Assembly: GCA_023053545.1 (NCBI GenBank)
Contig: JAKZAN010000001.1
Location: 6,406,565 to 6,470,564 of the forward strand
Source: Lepidurus packardi
Taxonomy: Eukaryota > Arthropoda > Branchiopoda > Notostraca > Triopsidae
Direction of reading: 5' to 3'
DNA: 64,000 nucleotides
Shown here: positions 15,001-23,781 of the stretch, piece by piece
Layout: the number at the start of each line of letters is the position of its first letter
How positions within the stretch are numbered: position 1 is the first letter of the stretch
The notes under the pieces: generated by a model
Seen by the model: the letters and a program-made list of their open reading frames with translations, nothing else
Databases searched by the model: none
Told to the model about the DNA's origin: nothing
Program-made: the position numbers and the translations under genes

Positions 15001-16824
15001 GCTCTTAAATCTGCTTTTATGTTACTTTCAGTGCGACGTTGGGACCACTAACTTCTCTGCCACCGTTACCAAGCTGAGAAAGATACGGATGAGTCTGCAT
15101 AACAAGAAAATTTTACTAGAATGGAGGACAGTTAGGGGAAAGAAATACTAAAAATTTGCAAATTATGGACAGTTACTATGCTGAACTTAACCATAATTAT
15201 TTCCATTGGTTTTCTTCTAAAAACGTACCGGCTTATCTCCTTCGGCGTCAGGAAATAGGTAGTAAAGTAATGTGCTGAGGATGTTGTCAGAAATAGGACC
15301 AATATCCTTATGCTTATCTTTGTTTCTTCTGGAGGAGTTCAAGACTCGAGCTAAAGGCCACGAGGAGGCTACATTACGCAGAGCAGGTTGAGTAAGCGCA
15401 CCCAGAGCGTTGCTGTATTCTGGGCTATCTAAAGTAAATATTTAAATAATGCCGTACATTTGGCGCATCAAAGAAACCTACCTGGACTTTGTAAAATGGT
15501 GAAATTCCGTCCGAAAAGTTGTTCCATACTTTCCTGCCTCTTACACACTTCCATTAGTTCTGACAACGCATCGGAGAGAAGCCCTGGCCCAAAGTCTACA
15601 AGTTTGGCTTGCAAAGTCCACAAAGGGGCACTCGTCGGTACTAAATCTGTATAAAACTCGCTGTCGGCTACTAAATTTTCTCTTACGCAAGGCCATATTG
15701 TACACATTCGTAGCTCACTATAGCAAACAATAAGTTACGGTTTGCAAAAAAAAAAAAAAAAATCCGAGTTTTGTTTACCTAACAGGGTCCCTTAGTGCTC
15801 CAAAGGCCAATTTTCCTAGAGCGGACACGCCAATATTGCCTTGGAGTATATCTAAATCTGGAGGTTCTTGGGGCCAGTCATCGGAGCCCCAATCGTTTAA
15901 AATATACGTGAACCGAGCAGCAAAGTTAACTACAGGGACGTTTCCATTGCCAATTTTGCCCTTAAAAAGTTCCAAGAGTCCTAAATAGAAGACAGTTTAT
16001 AAAATGTAGGAGGGTAAAATTAAAAATTCCGCGAACCTGTTAGACAATTACATCCTTGTGGAGCTCTCCTGAGATATATCATATCAAAGAGTGTCCTCTT
16101 GCTTTCACATTCGTACACACCCATGTAATAGTTATACGACTTTGGATGAATTTGTGCAAAAACCGGTACAGCACTGAGATAAGAAGCTAAATTATAAAAC
16201 TTTTTAGAGCTGAGATCGCCCTCACCAGTGACTATTGTTGACGGCCATTATGATAGAGCTAAGTAAAATTCTGGCTTTGCTTTCTGAAGAAATGGGTTCA
16301 TTCCCCGCAGGGGAAATTAGTAAAAAGTTTGGAAGACCGTATAATTTTGCAATAGGATGTAAATCTTCACTAGTAAACACTAGATTGCTGTTAAAGATCT
16401 CAGTTTCGAACGGTGACGGGTCGGTATGATTTTCTTCTTGGGCTGCAAGCTCCTGTGTTTGGGTTACTTCAGCATAATGGTGAGAAATCATGAATGGAAA
16501 CCCTACAAAAGGAAAAAGCTTTTCAGTTGGTTCTCATGCCCTTCTTTGGGAAGATATAAATTATAATTACCACCAAAAGTTAACTCTGCTTGAGTTTCCT
16601 TCCATGTTAATAGATCGGTTTCCAAAGAAACTTTAGGGATCGTGTAATTTTCATTCCGAGAAAGTTTCCAAACATGGATTGTCTCTTCTATTCGTGACGT
16701 GAATTTTTCCCATTCTGAAGCAGCTGTAAAATCAAGGATCTCAAATACCTCCTCTTCATCCTACAGAGTAACAAGACTTTAAATATTAAATATTCTGGTT
16801 AGAAAGAAAGGGGAAAATCACCAT
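1..16824 (-). CDS. RAB3GAP1: RAB3GAP1: Rab3 GTPase-activating protein catalytic subunit (3' end outside window)
   Basis: Catalytic half of the Rab3GAP1/2 complex, known to act as a GAP for Rab3 and as an exchange factor for Rab18 at membranes. Fifteen minus-strand exons join in frame, 5' to 3': 16822-16824 (ATG only), 16571-16760, 16226-16502, 16037-16173, 15779-15980, 15482-15717, 15229-15428, 14788-14960, 1763-1817, 1380-1673, 1158-1295, 998-1100, 453-772, 187-381 and 1-112. That gives about 878 residues; the human protein has 981, so only the last stretch is missing. Matches to the family by eye: N-terminal EVFEILDFTAASEW, RFTYILNDW, VAHLWHEIILEFRYRWE, PMTEDLLEEQTEVL, LEDFVRWHSPRDW, PIPARRQRRLFDDTKQAEKV and the C-terminal REFILQVTAERP. 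The start codon is the last codon of its exon, an in-frame stop lies upstream, and the resulting N-terminus fits the family. All introns are 52-268 bases except 1818-14787, which holds two antisense genes. Confidence 0.95.
1818..3325. other. RAB3GAP1 large-intron segment, non-coding
   Basis: Downstream part of the 13-kb RAB3GAP1 intron, between the 55-base exon at 1763-1817 and the first nested LRR gene. A CRE-like TGACGTCA lies just inside the intron at 1822-1829. It probably contains the promoter of the nested gene that starts at 3326, but I see no clear TATA box or 5' UTR splice site. No coding frame here looks real. Confidence 0.6.
3326..6146 (+). CDS. Type I membrane protein with LRR and FN3-like ectodomain, nested in RAB3GAP1 intron
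   Basis: Five exons, 3326-3843, 3911-4125, 4197-4310, 4370-4525 and 4588-6146, join in frame to 853 residues. The start ATG begins a clear signal peptide (MIVTGIIVLIIVTSISA). Leucine-rich repeats follow, for example LQSLSLEGNHLTTIP, LRTLDLSHNNIQVLP and LEKIDLQSNNFTLLP. An LRRCT cap has the pattern NPLRCDCQAVWLQQWL, with its later cysteines in LCHSP and LLCSK. Next come one or two FN3-like stretches (ASYIICIAVKDF; then around ISLQWTSHTEADC), one membrane segment (about SSSTTFILITLVGCCCY) and a long Ser/Thr/Asn-rich basic tail without a domain I recognise. It probably acts in cell adhesion or guidance at the surface; this is inferred from architecture only. The exact orthologue is not recognised. 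It shares its plan with the gene at 9218-13540, so the two may be ancient paralogues. Confidence 0.85.
6155..6175 (+). promoter_or_regulatory. Polyadenylation signals of the first nested LRR gene
   Basis: Two AATAAA hexamers, at 6155-6160 and 6170-6175, lie 9-24 bases after the stop codon at 6144-6146. If used, they give a very short 3' UTR. Confidence 0.5.
6180..9203. other. Spacer between the two nested LRR genes (still inside RAB3GAP1 intron)
   Basis: About 3 kb without a convincing coding frame; the open frames near 7354-7896 look like chance. It holds two TGACGTCA (CRE) sites at 7040-7047 and 7153-7160, and a 10-base inverted repeat with a 5-base loop at 7273-7297. A (TC)n plus poly-T tract at about 9167-9200 runs into an AG at 9202-9203. 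That looks like a 3' splice site, so the next gene probably has a non-coding 5' exon somewhere in this stretch. Confidence 0.5.
9218..13540 (+). CDS. Lrt-like LRR/FN3 type I membrane protein, nested in RAB3GAP1 intron
   Basis: Six exons, 9218-10087, 10141-10456, 10561-11405, 11552-11975, 12143-12412 and 12930-13540, join in frame to 1111 residues. A signal peptide (MESKVRLHSIVTWLLALVMQ) is followed by about ten LRRs and an LRRCT cap (HCNCELRWIAEWIRDLDLQV, then PQFCG). Next come a Thr-rich linker with runs of ACA codons, an FN3 domain (about VVIHWDSDTNNILGFRVVYR to EAIIVCVVSLEES), one membrane segment (IIIGASASICGTVIIAVVVF) and a long Ser/Met/Gly-rich cytoplasmic tail ending RQDLVRL. The LRRCT-FN3-TM block resembles insect leucine-rich tendon-specific protein (Lrt) from memory, which would place it in muscle-tendon attachment. 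That orthology is tentative. A polypyrimidine tract and AG at 9202-9203 suggest the coding start sits in the second exon. Confidence 0.88.
12652..12908 (+). CDS. Alternative terminal exon of the Lrt-like gene
   Basis: A good acceptor (polypyrimidine then TGCAG, ending at 12651) opens a frame that continues in phase from the exon ending at 12412. It adds 26 residues (GSASRSWQEALLTKELYLRE then QGLVQL) and stops at 12729-12731. AATAAA at 12903-12908 follows, just before the acceptor of the normal last exon (exon start 12930). This arrangement would give a receptor with a shorter cytoplasmic tail by alternative last-exon use. No transcript is available here, so it remains a prediction. Confidence 0.45.
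13541..13924 (+). other. Probable 3' UTR of the Lrt-like gene
   Basis: AT-rich stretch after the stop codon at 13538-13540, running up to the first MITE. No canonical AATAAA hexamer is seen, so the cleavage site is not fixed. Confidence 0.35.
13927..14166. mobile_element. Tigger/pogo-like MITE, copy 1
   Basis: A 240-base non-autonomous element with terminal inverted repeats: CAGTCGAACCTCTCTTAACG at the left end, and the complement of CAGTGGAACCTCTCTTAACG at the right. TA is duplicated on both sides (13925-13926 and 14167-14168), as expected for Tc1/mariner/pogo elements. The motif TAACGAG recurs inside. No transposase frame. It lies in the RAB3GAP1 large intron. Confidence 0.85.
14171..14429. 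mobile_element. Possible second short inverted-repeat element next to MITE copy 1
   Basis: A GC-rich block in AT-rich surroundings is bounded by GACTTTTTC (14171-14179) and GAAAAAGTC (14421-14429). Inside its right half the short motif GTTCAGYCGAG/GTTAACGTTCAG repeats several times (about 14345-14400). No target-site duplication is clear and there is no coding frame. It could be a separate MITE or simply a GC-rich island. Confidence 0.3.
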
Positions 16825-17087
16825 TTTTGAAGCACTATCACTAGAAAGAAGGTTATACTAGCACCAATACACGATCCAAACTAGCTCACCCGTACATGTC
16901 GCTTGGATGTATACAAGTAGCACCAATGAAAGCTGCGTTAACTTCCAGCAAACCACTTGACAAATTAAACTTTCCTTCCTTTTAAATATAGTTTATATTA
17001 TTATGAATCAATAAAAATGGACTACACGTCATATAAATTATTCCAGCAGTTCACCGACAGGAACGAGCATAATACATATAGTAGCGT
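16825..17087 (-). other. Upstream region of RAB3GAP1
   Basis: Sequence immediately upstream of the RAB3GAP1 start codon. It should hold the 5' UTR and promoter of that gene; I see no TATA box or other clear core element. The interval ends at the hAT-like insertion. Confidence 0.35.
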
Positions 17088-17223
17088 CAGGGCCGTCTTA
17101 ACACACCCCATGGGCCCCTGGGTCAAGTTTCAAAATGGACCCCTAAACAGGTCACGATGGGCCCCGTAGCCTCGTTGGGATCTGGGCCAGTGGCCACTTG
17201 GCACAAGCGATAAGACGGCCCTG
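17088..17223. mobile_element. hAT-like MITE
   Basis: A 136-base element with perfect 13-base terminal inverted repeats (CAGGGCCGTCTTA and TAAGACGGCCCTG). It is flanked by an 8-base target-site duplication with one mismatch (AGTAGCGT at 17080-17087, AGTACCGT at 17224-17231). The 8-base duplication and the CAGGG-type end point to the hAT superfamily. It is far too short to encode a transposase. Confidence 0.8.
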
Positions 17224-17360
17224 AGTACCGTGTTTCACAATACAAAATCTTGCGTACTATACTTTCCAGAAAAACGGGTAAAGGGAAAGTTACTATTGGT
17301 ACCTCCATCCCAAAGTGTTATCCTCCAAAGTGCAACTTCGCGTTTTTTAGTGTTACTACT

Positions 17361-17403
17361 GGTTAGGTTCGGTTCGGTTAGGTTAAGTTAGGTTTGGTTA
17401 GGA
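17361..17403 (+). repeat. Degenerate TTAGG telomere-like tract
   Basis: About eight head-to-tail units of GGTTA/GGTTC/GGTTT, mostly 5-base variants of the arthropod telomere unit TTAGG, inside non-telomeric sequence. It may be an interstitial telomeric trace or part of a dispersed repeat. Confidence 0.6.
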
Positions 17404-20400
17404 TTGTTCATTGTTTTTCTGAGAAGCATTTATCGTTGTACGTTGAAGGAGAACAGCAGCGCTACAAGTCGATACCTCAGTGTGGTCTAATCCTTACTCG
17501 TGTGATTAATTAATGGCTGTTCATTCCGAACCGTTTTGTAGTCCTCTTTTTCTAGAACCAAACCCAAACTTTTAAAAGTGAAATCCGTTTCATTCTAATC
17601 TGGAGGACACAGAAAATGCCATCCCACCTCAAAGTAAAGACGGGTTCTACTTTTATTAGTTTCTTTTCGGCTTCAGAGAGGAGTAGTTTAGAAATGAACA
17701 AGTCTTAATGAATCCCGCGGGTCAGGATTAGACCATTAAGGGTTCCCTATACCCGGTTTATCGACACTATAGTACATAGTTCTAGTACTTTGAGGCAATC
17801 GCTGCTTATGACACGTCTCGGCGTCTCTAACATTGATCTCTAACATTAACTTGGAATGTTACTACGAATTGTTCGCACAAACTTGTCAAAGAGGACCAAG
17901 GGCCTAGAAATCGGGTCATTTGCACTTAGCGAAGATTTGACTTCAACCGCACGCGTTAGAACGAAGGCATAGTAAACCGGCTGCGGAAGAAAAAAAAGCA
18001 AGATTTACGCAAACCTGGGTAGAATCCCGCCTCCAAAACAGATCGTCAGGTACGGTCCAGGAGGGTTTGTCCCTGTGGGGGTGTGCGGAATAATTTTGGA
18101 TGTACAGTGACCTCTCTTAACGAGCACCTCGCATAACGAGTAATTCGCATAACGAGCAAAAAAAATGTAAAAAAATTGTTCCCTTAACGAGCGACATTTC
18201 GCATAACGAGTGACGCAGAAAGGGAAGTCACGTAACGTATGAGTCACTTGTGAGCCGGAACTCATCAGTTTCGCTTAACAAGTGTTTCACATAACGAGCA
18301 AGATTCTGGAACGAATTATGCTCGTTAAGAGAGGTTCCACTGTAATCTACGATCCATTCCCCGCATTCGAGATTCAAGCCACTGCGCTACACATAAGGAG
18401 CTTTCGTAGTTTAGGTTATGATTCATAGATGTCGTGGTCGAACGTTTCGACTATGAAAATGCTATATGGAAATGGATGCGTCTTTACCCGTGAAATTGGG
18501 AGCCCATGTTTATTGTCTTCGCCTGCTAAATTGTAAGCTTGGGCTATGCTCCTTACGAGAATAGCAACCATGCCTACAAATGCCTATACTCAACCCGTAT
18601 TGCCTTTATTAAATGGCCGTCTTATTCGGCTAAATATGTTTGGGACTTTTAAAGAGACACTGAGTCTTTTGTACTATGCCGCATGTCTTCATAGTGTAGT
18701 CTAGGCATGGTTTTCCCAGAATGTCGACTAAATTTCCTTTACGCCTGTTCACTGCGAAGTATGGCTAAAAAGGGAAGCAAGAAACTTTTGCATCTAAAGT
18801 GAGGCGAGCGAAGGATTTTTTTTTAGTCCGATAGCAGCGTTGCTAAGACCATTATCGGGTAGGCATAGAAACGCAAATGAAGTGGCCAGGCCGTTATGGC
18901 TAACGCTTTTCGTAGATGCCTCATGCAAGAGCAAGACGCACAAACAGAAAAAGCCATTACCATACGATCACGACAAAGCTCAAGCTCAACTCATAGTGAA
19001 AGGCCTTACTCATTCTGCCTTAACTTCACGGGCATAGTCATCCTATTCAACCACATAGGTTCGACACCATGAAAAACAAGGCTAAAAGCCTGGGTTGCTT
19101 GTATACTCGACCGACTAAACCTACAAGCTAGAACCAGCCCACCTTATATGTGCATTTTAGAAGCTAAAGGAGGGGGGGATAGGATAGTGGGATCAGAGAT
19201 AGTTCGCGCTCTGCCTATTCACAACGCTACGAAAAAAGATAGAAAAGCCTCACATTTTCTCAGCATTCTTTTTGTATTCTTTTCGTTTTAACCTGTTTCG
19301 TTATTTCTTGCTGTTCTATTTCTTTCTTAGTCCTTCTTTCGTGGAATAGAAAGGGTTAGACGGCATCTTTTCATCTAGAACGCACTCAAGCTCCACAAGT
19401 CTTTTTTTTCGGTATCCCCTGTAATTTTACACAGCACAGAAGTTGGTGTCAATAGGCAAAAGCCCGCTACAAAACCTATGAAGCTTGCCTGGCAGCCATC
19501 TGTTTTGCATAGGCTCGTTGTGATTTAGGGGGCTGGTAGGCTTAGATGGGTTAGTTCGGCTTTTTCGGTTAAAAACTATTGAAAGGCAAACCGATGTATG
19601 CTTCCGCTAATAAAAAAACACACTTGAAAATGGGGTACGTTGGGACCGGATAGTCTAAAAGCTGAAAGAAGAAGGGGTTTGGGGCATTAGGATCCATTCA
19701 GTTCAAAAATAGTTTGTGAAAAAAGAGCTACAGGAAAATCAAGAAGCTATAGCAGTTTTAATTTTTTTAGAACATATTGCGAATTTTCAAATAGGCCTTC
19801 CTTATCTTTGTCGGCCATCATTCTTGGGTTTTTACCTGGTCACGCTAGCAAACATTTACAGCACCCAGTAATCGCTTCTTGCTCTTTCCTTCACTGTTCA
19901 GTTGCCGAATAATTAGCTATCTCAAACCGGTTTATAATGAAGGCCTACACATTACATGTTATAAGGTAACAAAAACCGATTTTAGATCAAGAAAGACCCA
20001 GATGGTCTGCTAGGGAAGCACCATGTACACATTCTCCGACTTTTCAAGACGAACATTAAGAGATTTTCCCTTATTATTACCCTTAAAATAGAACGATTTT
20101 TTGCTATCCTGTGTACGCTCCGCTTTCTGTGCGTAAGCTTCCGCTTTAACGTCAGATTTTGTTTTATGTGTCGGGTCAGAAACTCTAGGAAGTTGGGGAG
20201 ATCGGGGTCATAGAACGGACTAAGAATGCGATAAAAAGGAGAGGTAAAAGGCAGCCATTTTGTTTCCACGTTAGGCCTATGGCCGTTCCTGAACAACGAT
20301 TTCCCATGTTAAGGGGAGGGGGTGTAAGCCTTATGGAGGTCGGCTTTTGTATATCTGTAGTCATGGAAAAACCGTACCGAGCCTACCATAGTTCATAGCG

Positions 20401-23298
20401 TCAGAAGGGGAACAGAAAAGGTTAGAATGCAGAAGAGGAAGAGGAGGAAAACTAGGGACCAGAACCTATAGGCCTTCCTTCGTCTTTTATCTTGTAGCTC
20501 TCCCGTTTTTCCTACGCTTCGTTTCGTATACGAATAGGCCTATGGGTTTGTACACTGCACGGCCTTTGTTCGTATTTCCAACGGATAAGGTCCGGTTCAA
20601 GGATTGTAGGCTTTTGCTCATAGTAAAAAAGATTCTCGACTGGGCGATATGGCTGGAAACGTCGAGACAAGAAAGTTTCCTTCGTTCATTAGAAGTCGAG
20701 ATATGCTTTAACTTTTGAAGCCTAGTTAAAGCCCTAGTGCAATATTATGTTTATACCGGAATTTGGACCTCAATTTTTTTTACGTGTGTATAGTCCGTTT
20801 TTCGCATCCGTATCTAGGTCCTACCGCCAAGTAGTTATGGCAGTGAGAACTTGTATACACCGCAAGTTTTTGGTAGTGGCTTTTTGACAGTTTTGCTCCC
20901 GAAGTGGTAACCTGAGAGTCGAACTCGCCAAAAAAAAACAAAGTTCAAGTTGATGGTTAGGGCGGTTGATGGTTGATAGTTCGGCGTGCATAATCTGATG
21001 AGTTATTGAAGGCCACAAAGGTTGTAAAATGCTACCTGGAGCTTTTTTCGTGTGTGTTAAGACCCCTTTTTGATATTATGGTGTGTAACGAGAAGCGGTT
21101 TCGTCGTTTTTGTTGCCGTTTTGGAGGGTGTCATTCGCTGAACAGTTAGAAGAAGCTGGTGCAGCACCACACGGGGACTTTTTGTGATGCTCGCAGCAAA
21201 AGATCCAAGCATGACATAATATAACCCTTCAATTCCATCCAACAGCATTGTTCTGGCATGCCAGTGCGAAAGTGCAGAAATTTGAACGGATAGTCTATAC
21301 ATTAGACTGCCATTCATATTCAAATGGAGTTGTACGCCGACAGCGTGCGATAAGCTGGTTATACAATGGATCAAGAAACGGGAGCACGTGGAGGATTGTC
21401 CGACAAAATTTTTTTTAACATCTTTTCTTGCGTCTTTTTGCTTGGTCCTCATGCTGATTCTGAAACCATTTTACAATGCCTTACAAAAGGGATTTGCCGT
21501 TTCTTTTTTGCACGGGGTTAAAGAGTTTAACGCACTTCTTTTGTCCTCGCACCTTGCGAGTTGACTGATGCAGTCAACTTCGCCCTTGATCAGGGTGCCA
21601 TGTCTAGAAACTTGGCCACCGAATAGCTATTGTACAATGTACTTGCAATGCGAAGGAAACGACGTTTACGTAAAACTCACAGTTTTTTTTCAAATGTCTT
21701 TATTGCTTTAATTATTGTACTACATTCTGCTCTACCGCTTGAAGTGTTTTCCCAATTTTAAGACTGTTGTAGAAGCTGCCCAGAGTTGCGTAGCAATCAG
21801 GAATAACTTGGGGTTTGCCAAAGTTGGAAAAGTCTTCCGTTAGGGTTAGGTAAAAAACAATTTATTTCCTTGTTGGCAGTTTCTTTTTCTGCATAGCTCG
21901 CTTCTTTCTTGACATTGTTGGCTTGCTTTAGCACCCGGAATAGCTATGCTATCCGAAACTCACGGAAAGAAAGCGTGAACGTGAGTTCTTTTTTTGGACT
22001 GAAAAGCAGGAGACAACATTCTTAAGGTGTTGCGTGAAAACGAGCAAGCAAAGAAGCAAATCTTTTAACATAGGATGCCAAAGCCACTTGAACCAGAACT
22101 ATATTTTAGTAGACGTTTGGAGTGACATACTAAATGATGAGGAACCATTAAGTATTAAGAGTATCGCAAAGCTCAGCTTCTCGAGTGTTGAATTGCGATC
22201 TTAATATTTTAATCTTCAACGTCGTAGTGTCTATTTTATTTTCTTGTATCAGCTTTAAGTAAGTGTGCGTGCAGGAAACAGAAGATAGTCGAGGAGGTGG
22301 GTCAGAGGCGGCACGCGTCATGTGAAGACATTGCGACGATTGACTTCTCATGTGGGGCTCGTTGAGCTGTTCTTCTCTGCAAAATAGTGTAATTCTTTTT
22401 TAATTCGTTTTTTTCGCTTATTTCTTCCTCTTCTCGCTGCAAAATTGGGTGTTCGGAGAAAATGGGCTTCATTGGTAATCATTGGCTTGGACATGGCGTG
22501 TTCTGTGGTCTGAAAGAGTTCGTTAATGTTAGTTCTAAAGTAGAACCATTTGAGTTCTCGATACATCTAAAGGACTTTCTGATTCCGATATTTGATACGT
22601 TTCGCACTTCCTGTCTCAAAGCAATACAAATACAGTAACAATAAGTCTAGCTCTTCCTTCAGATTTCAACGAGGCGTCATTCCAAAAACAGAACCTTTTT
22701 AGATTGTAAAGTGTAGAGGTTTTGATTTCGGTTTCATTTAAGTTAGCAGGCATTTGTGGATATGGCCGAAAAGTCTATCGTGTTGGTCAATTACGTATCC
22801 GTTTTTTTTCGAAACCAAACTTTTAACGATTCTCCTTTGTTAAAGAATTGGCTCGATTGTCCTCAGTGGACTCGGACTCTTTTTTAGAGGCATTTACAGA
22901 ATTTTCGTTAAGACCACTACTCCGGCTAGCCATACCATTTTATACCCAACTCGCGCAGCCATTTTCGGTTGTCATCCAGTTCAACCAATCCAGCAAGCTT
23001 GACGGGGAGTTAGCAGGTTTGCTTCACGAACCTTAATATTGTAGGTTGTGGCAACGGAATATCTTCTATTTCTTCCAGCATATTACTATCAATAGTTAAC
23101 TTTGGATTGGGTTTTTCGAGCTTGTATGACTCAATCATATGTCGGATCGTTCAAAGTAGTATAAACAGGCTATTTAGAGCTCCCGGATAGGTTGATTGTA
23201 ATCTTTTCACCGTTTTAAGGCGATTTTGGCCAGTACTGGAATGAAAAGACAGTCATTTTATCGCATTCCTCCGCCTGATAACTAGTTTAAATCAGTTT
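17404..23298. other. Intergenic, mostly non-coding, with one MITE
   Basis: Nearly 6 kb between RAB3GAP1 and the small frame at 23299-23781. It contains the second pogo-like MITE (18105-18342) and several AGGCCT palindromes between 19.0 and 20.6 kb. The longest open frames (20.0, 21.1 and 22.3 kb, minus strand) have no recognisable composition, splice context or similarity, and I treat them as chance. Confidence 0.55.
18105..18342. mobile_element. Tigger/pogo-like MITE, copy 2
   Basis: A 238-base copy in the same orientation as the one at 13927-14166 and nearly identical along its length. TA duplications lie at 18103-18104 and 18343-18344. The two copies differ by scattered substitutions and small indels, which suggests fairly recent spread of the family. 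Confidence 0.85.
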
Positions 23299-23781
23299 TT
23301 ATTTTACTCCGATTTCTACACAAGTCCCAAGAGACATGTAGCTATTTCTCGTATCGGCAATGAACTCATATCCGGCTTTCGGTGAAATTACTTCATTGGA
23401 AATTACAAATGCATAATATTTCATCCTTTTTATTGCAGAGTGGAATACATCTAGTAGTCCCGATTTATAGTACACAGATTTCTCAATCAGTTTCTCCGGT
23501 GGCTTAAATAAGTGGTAATCCCGGTCATTGAAGTTCGAAATCGTTGAAGTTTTGTTGGATTCACAAGCAGCAGTAACGCGTTTTAAGTCCCTACTCGTAT
23601 AGCTTTTGCAATCACTTCTATCGAAAAGCGGAAATCGTAGCAGAGCCAAGTAGTACATTTTTATCGGACTTTGAAGAAACCAAAATTCGGACTTCGAAGT
23701 CGATTTAAGTTCAATGCCTGCTGAAGTTAAAAATAAGTCGAAAACGTCTGGTTTCTTCGCAATGCAGTTACTTGTAGGCAT
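23299..23781 (-). CDS. Hypothetical single-exon frame, 160 residues
   Basis: A continuous minus-strand frame with a true ATG start (MPTSNCIAKKPDVFDLFLTS) that ends ...TCVEIGVK. It has ordinary protein-like composition, no signal peptide, no membrane segment and no motif I know. It lies alone in a long non-coding interval, with no promoter, intron or poly(A) site that I can identify. At this base composition a 480-base open frame is unusual but possible by chance. It could be a small lineage-specific gene or an old retrocopy. Confidence 0.3.
   Translation of the reverse strand: MPTSNCIAKKPDVFDLFLTSAGIELKSTSKSEFWFLQSPIKMYYLALLRFPLFDRSDCKSYTSRDLKRVTAACESNKTSTISNFNDRDYHLFKPPEKLIEKSVYYKSGLLDVFHSAIKRMKYYAFVISNEVISPKAGYEFIADTRNSYMSLGTCVEIGVK

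Noticed and set aside
21057-21452. 131-residue minus-strand frame
   Set aside because: No recognisable composition, motif or neighbouring exon; treated as chance.
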